NCBI GenBank assembly: GCA_963204915.1
Contig: CAUJHS010000045.1
Coordinates: 124,001 to 188,000, forward strand
Origin: Planctomycetota bacterium
Lineage (GTDB): Bacteria; Planctomycetota; Planctomycetia; Pirellulales; Pirellulaceae
DNA: 64,000 bases
Reading direction: 5' to 3'
Made by a program: the position numbers and the translations under genes. Position 1 is the stretch's first letter. Every line of letters begins with the position of its first letter. Shown piece by piece: positions 26,781 to 36,548 of the stretch. The notes under the pieces are model-generated. The model saw only the letters and a list, made by a program, of their open reading frames with translations. It was not told the DNA's origin and ran no database searches.

Positions 26781-26877
26781 ATGGTTGCGCAGCGGGGGTG
26801 GCGAAGACGGTCATCGGAAGCCTGGACTCTGACCTTGCCTGTCGGAGTCTTACCTTGGACAGAACACTTCGCCTGCT

Positions 26878-27618
26878 TCAGAACTCGATCTCCATTTCAT
26901 CTTCGCCCAACTCGGTCTTGGGGAAGATGGCGCGGGCCGTGGCCAGACCGACGGGGTCGTCACGTTCTTCCAAGGGGTTGAAGTGCGTCAGCACCAGCCG
27001 TCCCACCTCCGCCGCGCGCGCCGCCTCGGCTACGGGCGTCACGCAACTATGCCCGGTGAGTTCGGCTTGCTCTTCCCAACCATCGGGAAAGTTGCATTCG
27101 TGGATGAGGAGATCAACGCCGCGAATTTTTTCCAGATAGGCCGCGCCCGCATGCGCCGTCGTGTCGGTCACGTAGGCCATCGAGCGATCGGGCAAGTCGA
27201 GCCGATAGCCGATGGCGCCGCCGGGATGCTTGACCGCGAAGTGTGTAATCTTCCCCTCGCCTTCCGTTTCGATGACGCGATCGAGCGGAATCATCTCGAA
27301 CGGCGGAGGAACGGGAAAAATCGACTCGGCGAACAAATGCGTCGCAATCGATTCGAGCTTCTCCGGCTCGCCATGCACGCGCACGTGATCCAACCGGTGC
27401 TGGAACATGACATCCAACAAAAAGGTCAAACCGGCGACGTGGTCCAAGTGGGCGTGGGTCAGGCAAATGTCGAGGGTGCGCGTTTGCAGCAACGGCGTCA
27501 CGCGAAAAAACGAAGTGCCCGCATCAAACACGACGCCCAATTCCGGCAACATCACACACGAGGTATGCCGCCGGTTGTTGGGATGGTAACCCGCGGTGCC
27601 AAGGAGGACGACTTTCAT
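26878..27618 (-). CDS. Metallo-beta-lactamase-fold hydrolase, RNase Z-like
   Basis: A 246-residue MBL-fold protein with the metal motif 'LTHAHLDHVAGL' (HxHxDH), a later His in 'LIHECNF' and 'TGHSC', and a final 'LTHFNP'. The order resembles RNase Z/ElaC and PhnP-type phosphodiesterases; the long RNase Z exosite arm is not evident, so a general phosphodiesterase is possible. ATG 27618 starts the conserved 'MKVVLLGTAGYHPNNRRHTSC'; a AAGGAGG-like sequence in the genome strand here is within the gene and not its binding site. The gene converges with the small membrane protein gene. Confidence 0.85.
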   Translation of the reverse strand: MKVVLLGTAGYHPNNRRHTSCVMLPELGVVFDAGTSFFRVTPLLQTRTLDICLTHAHLDHVAGLTFLLDVMFQHRLDHVRVHGEPEKLESIATHLFAESIFPVPPPFEMIPLDRVIETEGEGKITHFAVKHPGGAIGYRLDLPDRSMAYVTDTTAHAGAAYLEKIRGVDLLIHECNFPDGWEEQAELTGHSCVTPVAEAARAAEVGRLVLTHFNPLEERDDPVGLATARAIFPKTELGEDEMEIEF

Positions 27619-27814
27619 GATCGCGCCGCGGGCAGAAAGTGAAAAGCGGGCGGAACGGATGCAATGTCGCATTCACACATCGAGTCAACCGCGCCGCACC
27701 AGGGAAACCTGCCGAAGCGGTGGGCATCGACGTGGTGAACCCAGCGGCGCGGCCGAGGGAGCAACCCCCGCGGCCGGGCCAGGACAGCAACCAACATCGC
27801 TCGGAGATCGCGCG

Positions 27815-29170
27815 TCAGTTCCACCACCAGCTACTCGTGGACGACGCCGCTTGGCGCCGGACTTCTGTGATTTGGGCGTTCACTTCCGACTTATCGGCCA
27901 CTTGCCAGGACTCAATTTGCACGCCTCCGGACGCCGTGATGATGTAGTTGCGGCCTTTCTTCATAAAGCTGCTTTGCGTAGCCAGCGTCTTGGGAGCGTT
28001 CCAGGTTTCAAGCGTGGCGCCGCCTTCGGCGCGGGTCAGCATCGGCAGATCGAGCTTGGCGGTCGCCAACAAATCGTTCTTCTCGATGACGGCCGCCACG
28101 ACCGCCAGATCCATCAAATTGCGAAGTTCGGCGAACACGGGCTGAACTTCCGCCAGTTCGTTGAACTTTTCGGTCATTTGATCGGCCCAGCGTTGCGCAG
28201 GCACGTTGGCCCGTCCCGTTTGCTTGACCGTTCCATCTTCCGCCACGAACTCATCTTCGGTCAGCACCTTCACGCCTTGGCCGCGTAACTCCCAGCCCAG
28301 GCCGTCTTCACTTCGCAACAGCGGTTCGTAGTTGCAGGCGAGCCACCAGCGCGGCGTCATACTGCTGCCCGAGGCAGGAGCGATGTCGAGGAAGCTGTTT
28401 AAGCCCTTCACCGGCGATGGTTCGAGTTTCATCGCGATCCGTTTCATGCGATAGTCGGCGGCGACCATCATGCGCGCGAAGCGGCAATCTTCGGGCACGC
28501 CGGTCAGCGTCACTTGTTGCATACCCAGGGCTTGTTCAATGGCTCCAATAATGGCGGGGTTGAACTGGCGTTGCTGGCTCATCAGGGCTTCTAAGCGCTG
28601 GCGTCCGTCGGCCGTGGGGTCGATCGAGCAGCTAATGCCGCCTTGCCGAGCGGCATGCACGCTGCGCAGCGCGACGATCAAGTCGTCCAGTTGCAACACG
28701 GGCCGTCCGTTGGTTTCGCCCACGACTTCACCCCGCTCGTCGATCTTCCAACCTTCGCCGGGGCCGGCCAGGACGATGTCGTTATGTTCGGGGTACACCA
28801 ACACGTACTGAATGCGCTGCAAACCGCCCAAGTAGCGCACTTCGTCGGGAAGCACGGCCATGTCGTGCGCGTACGCTTCGGCGATCGCACGGTCAATGCC
28901 GCGCAGCGAAACCTTTCGCAGCTTGGCGGAAGGCTTCAAACCTTGCGGCACCGCGTCGGCGGTGTCGAGCATTTCGCGCCGCAACTCTTGGCGAAACGCG
29001 GGCGTGGTTTCTTCGATCAAACCTTCCGGGTTGATACTAATACCGCCCACGGCCCGACTGCGGAACAAAGGGCCGCAACACCCGGCTAATACTTCGGCCA
29101 CTGGACTTAGCAGCGCTAGCCCCACCAGGGCGCAAAGGATCAAACCCGCCAGCTTACGTTGACTCGTCAT
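27815..29170 (-). CDS. Secreted DUF1598-like planctomycete protein
   Basis: A 451-residue exported protein with a clear signal peptide ('KLAGLILCALVGLALLSPVAEVLA'). The middle ('VRYLGGLQRIQYVLVYPEHNDIVLAGPGEGWKID', then 'SCSIDPTADGRQRL') resembles the DUF1598 class described from planctomycetes. The C-terminus ends in Ser and Trp residues. No enzyme motif is visible. ATG 29170 is preferred over TTG 29173. The gene is flanked by unrelated genes and seems to be a single unit. Family assignment is from memory of the pattern and not checked. Confidence 0.7.
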   Translation of the reverse strand: MTSQRKLAGLILCALVGLALLSPVAEVLAGCCGPLFRSRAVGGISINPEGLIEETTPAFRQELRREMLDTADAVPQGLKPSAKLRKVSLRGIDRAIAEAYAHDMAVLPDEVRYLGGLQRIQYVLVYPEHNDIVLAGPGEGWKIDERGEVVGETNGRPVLQLDDLIVALRSVHAARQGGISCSIDPTADGRQRLEALMSQQRQFNPAIIGAIEQALGMQQVTLTGVPEDCRFARMMVAADYRMKRIAMKLEPSPVKGLNSFLDIAPASGSSMTPRWWLACNYEPLLRSEDGLGWELRGQGVKVLTEDEFVAEDGTVKQTGRANVPAQRWADQMTEKFNELAEVQPVFAELRNLMDLAVVAAVIEKNDLLATAKLDLPMLTRAEGGATLETWNAPKTLATQSSFMKKGRNYIITASGGVQIESWQVADKSEVNAQITEVRRQAASSTSSWWWN

Positions 29171-29357
29171 CAATCAAATACCTCGCAGAAGGGCGACGGC
29201 TGAAAAGAAGCACGAAAAGCGCCCCAGGACCCAGATGGATGAATTTGTGCGAATGTGTCTTCAGCGTACTCGGAGGCGTTCAATTTCGCAAGAAAGGTTG
29301 TTACAAGCGTTACAAAGCGACAACATGCTGCCGTTGGTTCGTGGCCGGGTCGCCCCC

Positions 29358-29771
29358 CTAAGGGCGAGTTCCGTCGCGCGGCTTGCCCTCGCGGTAGATC
29401 ACTTCGTCGTCAATGGTGACTTGAAACGCCCGCGTAAAATACACCCACACCACGCGCACATCGACCGCCACGCGAAAGGGACGGCCTTGCCCCAGCCACA
29501 CAAAGTCAAAGTGCGGCACGCTTTGAAAATACGCCATTTGCGATACGACTTTGCGCCCATTGACCGCCACGTACTCGGCCGGGCCAGAGGCGTTCCATTC
29601 GAGTTCCGCCTCAAATTTTCCCGAAAGACGTAGATGGCGGTACAACGAGCTTGATCGAATCAAGGTGGCCGTCAGCGGGGCCTGGGGGAAATAAGCCACC
29701 TCGCAGGCGCCTTGCCCGACGGTCTGGGGGCTTCGATACGGGTTTTGCTCTCCCTCGTCGTACAACATCAT
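29358..29771 (-). CDS. Hypothetical protein, 137 aa
   Basis: A small beta-rich protein of unknown family. It opens with 'MMLYDEGEQNPYRSPQT', a 'NPYRSP' pattern seen at the start of many planctomycete membrane or hypothetical proteins. The rest alternates hydrophobic and polar residues ('FRVAVDVRVVWVYFTRAFQVTIDDEVIYREG') without a convincing membrane segment. ATG 29771 or 29768 are the likely starts; the open frame extends into the divergent gene. Divergent from the LRR gene with an 86-base gap. Confidence 0.6.
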   Translation of the reverse strand: MMLYDEGEQNPYRSPQTVGQGACEVAYFPQAPLTATLIRSSSLYRHLRLSGKFEAELEWNASGPAEYVAVNGRKVVSQMAYFQSVPHFDFVWLGQGRPFRVAVDVRVVWVYFTRAFQVTIDDEVIYREGKPRDGTRP

Positions 29772-29857
29772 GCCATTATAAAGGCGGTTTCGTCGCAACG
29801 CCTGCACTTTGCCTACACTTCTTACTCGCATCTTCGTTCCCCAAGTAAGCCTGCACC

Positions 29858-30562
29858 ATGAACATCCACCGGGAAGGCAAGTTCTTTGTTGGTAACGACT
29901 TACAGGGAAACTTGCTCTTGGGTATCGAAACGGCGCAACTGGCCGACTGTGTGGCCGAGGCCACACGGCGCAAGGCCTATGGCGTATTCGGAACCCCCGG
30001 CTTTGGGTTCCAAGAGGACAATTTGGATTTCCTCGGCGAACTGCCAAGTCTGAAAAGTATTTGGTTTTGGGACATCGCCCTGAAGAACATCGACGGCGTA
30101 TACGCGCTCAAGAAGTTGCGGAAGTTTGGCGTCCATGATAAGCGTCCGCCCATCGACTTCGCACGACTACCGACATTGGAGCGCGTCACCTGGACGTACG
30201 AGGCCAAAGACACGGGCATTTCCGCCTTATCAAAGCTGCGCGAATTGGACCTCTGGCGGTACAGTCCGAAAAGCAAATCCTTCGGCGACCTGGAGCTACC
30301 CACCACGGTGGAAGAAATGTCGATTATTTTCGCCAATCCCGCGACGCTCGAAGGTTTGCCGATTTTTCCGAACCTGAAGCGGTTGCAACTTAGCCGCATG
30401 CGCAACTTAATTTCGTTGGCGGAACTGCCGCGCATCGCGCCGCAGTTAGAGCATTTGGTGGTTACGAACTGCAGCCGCGTTGCTGATGGCCCCAAGGTCG
30501 TGCGCCACCTGCCGCACCTGAACCACGCCTGGGTGCATAACGCGCTGCTGGTCTCGAAATAA
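29858..30562 (+). CDS. Leucine-rich-repeat-like protein
   Basis: A 234-residue soluble protein with irregular leucine-rich repeats from about residue 55 on ('LDFLGELPSLKSIWFW', 'GVYALKKLRKFGV', 'ISALSKLRELDLWRY', 'LPIFPNLKRLQLSRM'). It has no signal peptide, so it probably acts in the cytoplasm as a binding module. Similar short LRR proteins are sometimes immunity or decoy factors, but no toxin neighbour is visible. The start ATG 29858 is followed by conserved-looking sequence; the next gene is 136 bases downstream. Confidence 0.75.
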   Translation: MNIHREGKFFVGNDLQGNLLLGIETAQLADCVAEATRRKAYGVFGTPGFGFQEDNLDFLGELPSLKSIWFWDIALKNIDGVYALKKLRKFGVHDKRPPIDFARLPTLERVTWTYEAKDTGISALSKLRELDLWRYSPKSKSFGDLELPTTVEEMSIIFANPATLEGLPIFPNLKRLQLSRMRNLISLAELPRIAPQLEHLVVTNCSRVADGPKVVRHLPHLNHAWVHNALLVSK

Positions 30563-30698
30563 CCCACGCCGAACGGTAGTCGTACTGCGCGCGACATGCG
30601 TAGAGCCCCACACGTCAACGACCGCTCGCCCGATCATTCATCGTTCCAACTCTCGAACCGAGCGCCAGCAATTGACACACGCCGCAGGGTGACCGACG

Positions 30699-31838
30699 AT
30701 GACCACGTCGTTGTCGGCTGGACTGGTTGTTTACGTCTTTGGCGCCGTGTGTATGCGAGCTATCGCCGCCCGTGCAAACTCTCCGCATCCCTTCTTTGTT
30801 GAGACGCCGGAACCTCCCCCACCGGGGTCAGGCGAGGTGCTGTGCCGAACTCTGGAAGTGGGCGTCTGCGGCACCGATCGCGAGATCCTCCATTCGGAGC
30901 AGCCGCTGCTCCCTCCGGGACAAGACCGCCTTGTGCTCGGCCACGAATGTTTGGCGCGTGTCGAACAAGTGGGACCGGGCGTGCGCGAAGTCCAACCGGG
31001 CGATCTGGTCACTCCCGTCGTGCGGCGCGCCTCCCAGCCAAGCCGCGTGCGTGTGGATCTGATGTCCTTCGGCGAGTTCACCGAACGCGGCATTGTGCAT
31101 GAAGACGGCTTCGCGCTGCCTTGGTTTATCGACAAACCCGAGTTCCTGTTTCCCGTGGCGCCGCAGATCGCCGATGCGGCCGTGTTTACCGAACCGCTGT
31201 CGATTGCCGAAAAAGCCGCGAACGAGGCGATCGTGTTGCAGCAGGCGCGGCTCGGAGCGCACGCGTGGATCGAATCTCCGCCGCGCGTGCTGGTCACGGG
31301 CTTGGGCCCGATTGCGTTTGGCGCCGTGCTGGCGTGCCGAGGCCGCGGTTGGCCGGTGACGGTTTGGGGTCGCGATCCGGCCGACACATTTCGCGTGCGG
31401 CTGGCGTGCGACCTGGGCGCGGCCTACCTGTCCGCAGCAACGTATCACTTTGAACCGGAGAATGTCGAGCGCGACGGTTTTGACTTTATCGTGGAGTGCA
31501 CCGGCAGCGATGAGGTGCTGGTGCGGGCCGGTTCGGCGCTCGCGTCCCGCGGGGTCATGGCCTGGCTCGGCAGCGCTCGTGTTCCGCTCCCGGCGCAGCA
31601 CAATGTGGCGTTGCTGATGCGTCAGGCGATTTTAGGGAATCACCTGCACTTAGGATCGGTGAATGCGGCGCCGCGCGACTTCGCCGACGCGCTCGGCCGC
31701 ATCGCCCAGTTTCACGCAAGTCACCCGCACGAACTGGCGGCGATCTTTACCGATCGGGTACGCCCTGACGATGCCCTGTGGCATTACGAGAATCGCCGCC
31801 CTCAGGGAATCAAAACGGTCATCGTATTCGGCGACTGA
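30699..31838 (+). CDS. Zinc-type alcohol/glucose dehydrogenase-like protein
   Basis: A 379-residue medium-chain dehydrogenase of the glucose dehydrogenase branch. Seen: the catalytic zinc motifs 'VGVCGTDREIL' and 'LGHECLARV', 'FGEFTERGI', 'FTEPLSIAEKAANEA', the nucleotide fold 'VLVTGLGPIAFGAVLA' and the C-terminal glucose dehydrogenase-type domain. The four-cysteine structural zinc loop expected just after 'TPVVRR' is absent (replaced by 'ASQPSRVRVDLMS'), so the enzyme has lost that site. ATG 30699 has AGGGTGA upstream but adds a hydrophobic leader; ATG 30753 ('MRAIAARANSP') matches family starts better. Substrate is unknown. Confidence 0.82.
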   Translation: MTTSLSAGLVVYVFGAVCMRAIAARANSPHPFFVETPEPPPPGSGEVLCRTLEVGVCGTDREILHSEQPLLPPGQDRLVLGHECLARVEQVGPGVREVQPGDLVTPVVRRASQPSRVRVDLMSFGEFTERGIVHEDGFALPWFIDKPEFLFPVAPQIADAAVFTEPLSIAEKAANEAIVLQQARLGAHAWIESPPRVLVTGLGPIAFGAVLACRGRGWPVTVWGRDPADTFRVRLACDLGAAYLSAATYHFEPENVERDGFDFIVECTGSDEVLVRAGSALASRGVMAWLGSARVPLPAQHNVALLMRQAILGNHLHLGSVNAAPRDFADALGRIAQFHASHPHELAAIFTDRVRPDDALWHYENRRPQGIKTVIVFGD

Positions 31839-31898
31839 GGCGCGCCCTGCATCGGTGCGCGACCAATCTCCCGCATGCAACCCTTTACCGCAGCGACG

Positions 31899-32411
31899 TT
31901 ACGCCGCAGTGGTCGGCGCGTCGCCGGCTTGGCGTTGGGCCAAGGCGCGGTTGAAGTCGTCGGCCACGTCGCGCCAGAAGTCATCGTCACGAAACTTGAT
32001 GGGCGCAACCGACCGTCCTGACGCGGCTTCTTTGAGCGCCATGCGCAAGCGATACATCGGCCCGACAAAGCGGTTGCTCAGCCGTAACACATCGAACACC
32101 ACCAGCGGTAGCACAAGCACCGTGGCCCCCAGCGCGGGGCCATACGCATGCAGCACCTTGCGCGCCAGTTCGAGCGACGAGGTGGGGGGATCATCCCAGG
32201 CGGTCCAACAACTCGCCATCAACGACGCCGCCAGCAGGCAAAAGAACCAATAAAACACGACGCGAGCAATCAGAATCGATTGCACGCGGTCAAGCAGCAG
32301 TTGTCTTCTTCGTTGGCGCACGGTGGTTGCCCCCTTCCAGCTCGGGTTACGCTTGTGGTTGGCGCGGCGCGGCTTGAACTTTACGGGCGCGCGGCGAACC
32401 ATGAAAAGCAT
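31899..32411 (-). CDS. Membrane protein with HAMP-like domain
   Basis: A 170-residue protein: basic N-terminus, two membrane segments (around residues 49-67 'ARVVFYWFFCLLAASLMAS' and 92-110 'GATVLVLPLVVFDVLRL'), then a HAMP-like linker ('RFVGPMYRLRMALKEAASGRSVAPIKFRDDDFWRDVADDFNRAL'). HAMP linkers pass signals from membrane to output domains, but no kinase or methyl-accepting domain follows. The two-helix plus HAMP arrangement alone is seen in other planctomycetes. ATG 32411 or 32402. Confidence 0.65.
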   Translation of the reverse strand: MLFMVRRAPVKFKPRRANHKRNPSWKGATTVRQRRRQLLLDRVQSILIARVVFYWFFCLLAASLMASCWTAWDDPPTSSLELARKVLHAYGPALGATVLVLPLVVFDVLRLSNRFVGPMYRLRMALKEAASGRSVAPIKFRDDDFWRDVADDFNRALAQRQAGDAPTTAA

Positions 32412-32524
32412 AGCTCACGCCGCCTTCGCCACCGTTGGCGACGCGGGCGAATCAAGCCGGGTCGTATAGCGAAACGCGCGGTTTGCCGTTATAACCCAAA
32501 CTTTCCCTCCAGCCATTGCGATGC

Positions 32525-33982
32525 ATGCCAGCCGAACCGCTTTTGCAGCGAGCCCGCACCAAAATCGTGGCCACCGTGGGGCCCGCTTGTCGCGGCCGCG
32601 CCAAACTCGCCGAGTTGATCCAAGCCGGCGTTGATGTGTTTCGCATCAACATGGCGCATGGCGAGCGCGAGGAGCACATTCAGGCTGTGGCCGACATACG
32701 CCAGGCCAGCCGCAACGTGGACCGCCCGGTGGGCATTCTGGTGGACCTGGCCGGCCCCAAGATTCGCTTGGGCGCGCTCGTGCAAGACCCGATGCCGTGC
32801 GAAGAAGGCGCGGAGTTCCGCTTCATTCGCGGCGAAACCTCGTTCAGCCCCTTCGATCTGGTCAGCACGTATCCCACGCTTGTCGACGAACTCGATGTGG
32901 GTGACCGAGTGCTACTGGCCGACGGCGTCGTCGGCATGCGCGTGGTGAAAAAAGTGGCCGACGCAGCGATCTGCCGCGTCGACATCGCGGGCGAAATTCG
33001 CAGCCGTAAGGGGATCAACCTCCCTGGCGTGAAGCTGAGCACCCCCGCCATGACCGAAGCCGACCGGGACAACGCTTTATGGGCCGCTCAGGCGGAGGTG
33101 GACTTCGTCAGCTTGAGTTTCGTTCGCGATCCGGAAGACATCGCCGGACTGCAAGCGCTGCTCCAAGACGCTGGCTCGCGAGCCATGGTCATCGCCAAGA
33201 TCGAGAAGCCTGAAGCGCTGGAGCGGCTCGATGAGATTGTGTACGCCGCCGACGGCGTCATGGTCGCGCGCGGCGACTTGGGCGTCGAGATCGACGTGGC
33301 CGAGACTCCCATCGTGCAGAAACGCATCATCGCCTGCTGCACCAAATTTCAGAAGCCGGTGATTGTGGCGACACAAATGCTCGAAAGCATGACCGAGTCG
33401 AAGCGCCCCACGCGCGCCGAAGCGAGTGACGTGGCCAATGCCATCTTAGACGGAGCCGACGCGTGCATGCTCTCGGGCGAAACCGCCGTTGGCGCCTACC
33501 CGCGCGAAACGGTCGAAATGATGAACCGGATCTTGCTCAAGACCGAACGGCTGCTGCAAGATGCGCCGGCCAACGCGCCTCCGATGGCGGCGGTCTCGGG
33601 GGTGCATCCCATTACCTCGGCCGTGATCTACGGCGCGGGGCGCATCGCGGCGCAGTTGTTCGCCAGCATGGTGGTCATCATTACGCGCAGCGGCGCCACG
33701 GCGCGCGTCAAAGCCAAACAGCGCGACTTCATTCCCACGCTGGCCGTAAGCGACTCCGAGACGACCTTGCGGCAAATGACGTTGTTCTGGGGCATTACGC
33801 CGCTGCACGGCGCCCCCACGAACAACCCGCCTGAATTGCGCCGCTTTATTGACGAATGGGGACTGGCGGACGGCTCGCTCCGTTTGGGCGACCGCGTGGT
33901 GTTCGTCACCGGGAGCGACCTGGTCGAACGCGCCCACAACGTGGTCGTGGTGCACGAGGTGGAGAACGTCAAAAAGACCTGA
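32525..33982 (+). CDS. pyk: Pyruvate kinase
   Basis: A 485-residue glycolytic enzyme that transfers phosphate from phosphoenolpyruvate to ADP. Signatures are 'RTKIVATVGPAC' at the N-terminus, 'VFRINMAHG', 'DLAGPKIRLG', the active-site block 'MVIAKIEKPEAL', 'MVARGDLGVEI', and 'ATQMLESM' and 'DGADACMLSGETAVGAYP'. The C-terminal regulatory domain is present ('ITRSGATARVKAKQR'). ATG 32525 begins the usual start 'MPAEPLLQRARTKIV'. It stands alone; the convergent epimerase gene ends 14 bases later. Confidence 0.97.
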   Translation: MPAEPLLQRARTKIVATVGPACRGRAKLAELIQAGVDVFRINMAHGEREEHIQAVADIRQASRNVDRPVGILVDLAGPKIRLGALVQDPMPCEEGAEFRFIRGETSFSPFDLVSTYPTLVDELDVGDRVLLADGVVGMRVVKKVADAAICRVDIAGEIRSRKGINLPGVKLSTPAMTEADRDNALWAAQAEVDFVSLSFVRDPEDIAGLQALLQDAGSRAMVIAKIEKPEALERLDEIVYAADGVMVARGDLGVEIDVAETPIVQKRIIACCTKFQKPVIVATQMLESMTESKRPTRAEASDVANAILDGADACMLSGETAVGAYPRETVEMMNRILLKTERLLQDAPANAPPMAAVSGVHPITSAVIYGAGRIAAQLFASMVVIITRSGATARVKAKQRDFIPTLAVSDSETTLRQMTLFWGITPLHGAPTNNPPELRRFIDEWGLADGSLRLGDRVVFVTGSDLVERAHNVVVVHEVENVKKT

Positions 33983-33996
33983 CGCAGCACATGCGG

Positions 33997-34971
33997 CTAG
34001 GTTGGCATCAAATCGCGAATTATGGCGCCGAGGTCGTAGCGAGGTTCATAACCGATGGTTGACTTCAACCGAGAAAGGTCCGGCACGCGGCGGCGAATGT
34101 CTTCGAAGTCGTCGTCGTACGCTTCGGCGTAACTTTGAAACACCAAGGGCGAGGGCGGCGTGCGGCCCGAAGCGGCGACCACGCGCTCCGCCAATTCGCG
34201 AATCGACACCGGCTGGTCGCTGCCAATGTTGAACACCTTACCCAAGGCTTGCTCGGTCTCCATCAGCGCCAACACCGCGCGAACCACATCGCTGACATGG
34301 GCGAAGCACCGCACCTGGCTGCCGTCGTCATGCACCACCAGCGGTTCGCCGCGCTGCGCCGCAGCCACAAACCGAGGCAACACCATACCATAGGCGCCCG
34401 TTTGTCGCGGGCCGACCACATTGAAGAAGCGCCCAATCACCACGGGCAGCCGCGACTGCCGCCAGTGCGCCAACGCGAGGAATTCATCAATCGCCTTCGA
34501 GGCGCCATACGACCAGCGGGCCTTGGTCGTGGCGCCAAACACCAAATCGTCCCCTTCGCTCCATACCGGCTTGGGGTTCTTGCCGTACACTTCGCTGGTG
34601 CTGGCCAGGAAGAACTTGACGCGGTCGCCGCGCTCCAGCCGCCGCCGCAGTTCGGCCAGAATCAGTTCGGTCGGGTAGATGTTGCGCTCGATGGTTTGGA
34701 TCGGTTCGCGGGCAATCAGCGCTACCCCCACGGCGGCGGCAAGGTGATACACCTCCTCCACGTCCTCCATCGCGCGATGCACCAGAGCCGCATCACTCAC
34801 CGAGCCGCAATGATAGGTAAGGCGAGGATGCCCCTCGACCGTCGCCAGGTTCGCCGCTCGGCCGGTCGATTCATCGTCGATCACGGTCACGCGATCGCCG
34901 CGAGCCAACAAAGCTTCAGTCAAATGGGAGCCGATAAACCCGGCCCCGCCGGTCACAAGCACGCGCTTCAT
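33997..34971 (-). CDS. NAD-dependent sugar-nucleotide epimerase/dehydratase
   Basis: A 324-residue extended short-chain dehydrogenase. 'KRVLVTGGAGFIGSHLTEAL' binds NAD; the catalytic Tyr-Lys is in 'SYGASKAIDEF', with the upstream Thr/Ser in 'FLASTSEVYG'. 'GRFFNVVGPRQTGAYGMVLPRF' and the C-terminal 'VPDLSRLKSTIGYEPR' place it near UDP-glucose 4-epimerase or UDP-glucuronate decarboxylase families; the exact reaction is unclear. ATG 34971 starts the conserved fold; the frame is open to 35028. Probably works in cell-surface polysaccharide synthesis. Confidence 0.9.
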   Translation of the reverse strand: MKRVLVTGGAGFIGSHLTEALLARGDRVTVIDDESTGRAANLATVEGHPRLTYHCGSVSDAALVHRAMEDVEEVYHLAAAVGVALIAREPIQTIERNIYPTELILAELRRRLERGDRVKFFLASTSEVYGKNPKPVWSEGDDLVFGATTKARWSYGASKAIDEFLALAHWRQSRLPVVIGRFFNVVGPRQTGAYGMVLPRFVAAAQRGEPLVVHDDGSQVRCFAHVSDVVRAVLALMETEQALGKVFNIGSDQPVSIRELAERVVAASGRTPPSPLVFQSYAEAYDDDFEDIRRRVPDLSRLKSTIGYEPRYDLGAIIRDLMPT

Positions 34972-35096
34972 GGAGAGAACTAACTTCCCGCAAAAAAGGA
35001 GAGCCGGCGGCCAGCGCCCTACGCCCAAACGCCACCGCTCCAGAATACCATGCGAGGATCATTGCGTGCGAACCTTCGGTCGCTTCGCGTCGCGGT

Positions 35097-36548
35097 TTAT
35101 CGCCTGGTAGGGACGCTCAGTTCGGCGGCAAGGTGTTCCAGCAGCGTTTCCAAACATCCCGGCGTCAACACCGCAATCGACTCTTGATAGATGCCGCGGC
35201 CGTACAGCTCACGCGGCGGCAAGTACGAAGGCCCCCATCCGCCGGAGATCGTAGCCAGAAGAATGGGTGTTTGCGGAAAACGGCGGCGCAACTCGGATTG
35301 CAACAGGTTGTACGGTTCGCCCGACACGGCCAGCCACCACGCGTCGCCCATACGGCACAGCACCACGGGAAACGGGAACGTCGGGCCGGGGGGAAGCGTC
35401 TCCAGGCGGCGCAGCAGTCGGGTGCGGCGTTCGATCATCGCTCGCGCATCACGCGCTGCCGCCGCGTCGCCTTGCTGGTTCGCTTGATCCTCTTTCGCAA
35501 TCCATGCGTCCCGTTCGCGCTGGGCGGTTTCATGCGTAGGTAAATCTTCGCGGTAAGGAAGCTCGACCTTCCATCGGCGCGCTTCCCACGTTAGCGCGGC
35601 CTGTGCGGCTTTCTCCTCTAGCGCCGTATGCCGCCAGGTGCCGATCGTGGCGCCCGACTCCACGGGGCCGGCATATTCAAACTGCGTGCCCGGCGGAGGA
35701 AGCGACTCCAGCACCGACAACGCCGCGTACGCCACTTGCCGGCCGTTGCGGTCGGCCACCGCGGTATCGCCGACGAACCCTTCCCGCGGACCTAAATCGC
35801 CCGAGGCGCCTTGCAAAAACACACAAGGAGCGCCCACGGCCGCTTCGACCGTTTCCCGCAGCGCGCCGGGATAGTCGGGACTTATCTGCGTGTTGTCCCA
35901 AGCCAGCGTGGTGGGATGGCAGGCGTAGTTCACCACCACAGCCAGAAGCCGGTCGTCGGCGTCGTGCGTCACCCGGGCCACCAGCAGCGTATCATCGGCT
36001 GGCGCGCCGGGATTGAAGCCACACACAAACTTGCCAGCCGACTCGTCCCAGTAGTCGCGGTGCGCCGCCAGGTTGCAATGCCCTTGACCGTAGACGATCG
36101 TGGCGTCGGCAAGCGTTCCCAACGCCTGCGCGGTCAACTCGGCCACGCGCCGCGCGATCTGTTCGAGATACTCCGGAATCAAGTCGCCTCCCGGCAGGTC
36201 GACGCGGTCCAGGCTCATCAGCCCCGCGCTGTGCGTGTGCGAGAACGTGACGAGCAACGACTCCGGCTCGACGCCGGTGGCCTGCGCCACATGCGCGACC
36301 AGCCGCTCCATTTCCGGAGCGCCCAGCAAGCAATGATCCAGGGCGACCACCACTTGCCGCGTTTCCGGGGAAGGCGCGGCGTCGCGTGCTTGGAACACCA
36401 TCACGCTGGCCCGCAACGGCCGATGCACGCCGGTAGCTCGGTCGTGGACCGCCGCCCCCCACATGCGATGGTAAATCCCCACGGGGGGCGTAATATCGCC
36501 CACGGCAACAGAAAAACGCAACCGGCTTTGCGGAGTTGAGACTTGCAT
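35097..36548 (-). CDS. Neutral/alkaline ceramidase-like hydrolase
   Basis: A 483-residue protein related to the N-terminal domain of neutral ceramidases. Seen: 'VAVGDITPPVGI' opening, zinc-ligand patterns 'FSHTHSAGL' and 'VNYACHPTTL', and 'FLQGASGDLGPRE'. It lacks a signal peptide and the C-terminal immunoglobulin domain, and is shorter than true ceramidases (about 650). Many planctomycetes carry such short homologs; real substrate unknown, likely an amide. ATG 36548 starts 154 bases from the divergent C25-like gene. Confidence 0.8.
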   Translation of the reverse strand: MQVSTPQSRLRFSVAVGDITPPVGIYHRMWGAAVHDRATGVHRPLRASVMVFQARDAAPSPETRQVVVALDHCLLGAPEMERLVAHVAQATGVEPESLLVTFSHTHSAGLMSLDRVDLPGGDLIPEYLEQIARRVAELTAQALGTLADATIVYGQGHCNLAAHRDYWDESAGKFVCGFNPGAPADDTLLVARVTHDADDRLLAVVVNYACHPTTLAWDNTQISPDYPGALRETVEAAVGAPCVFLQGASGDLGPREGFVGDTAVADRNGRQVAYAALSVLESLPPPGTQFEYAGPVESGATIGTWRHTALEEKAAQAALTWEARRWKVELPYREDLPTHETAQRERDAWIAKEDQANQQGDAAAARDARAMIERRTRLLRRLETLPPGPTFPFPVVLCRMGDAWWLAVSGEPYNLLQSELRRRFPQTPILLATISGGWGPSYLPPRELYGRGIYQESIAVLTPGCLETLLEHLAAELSVPTRR

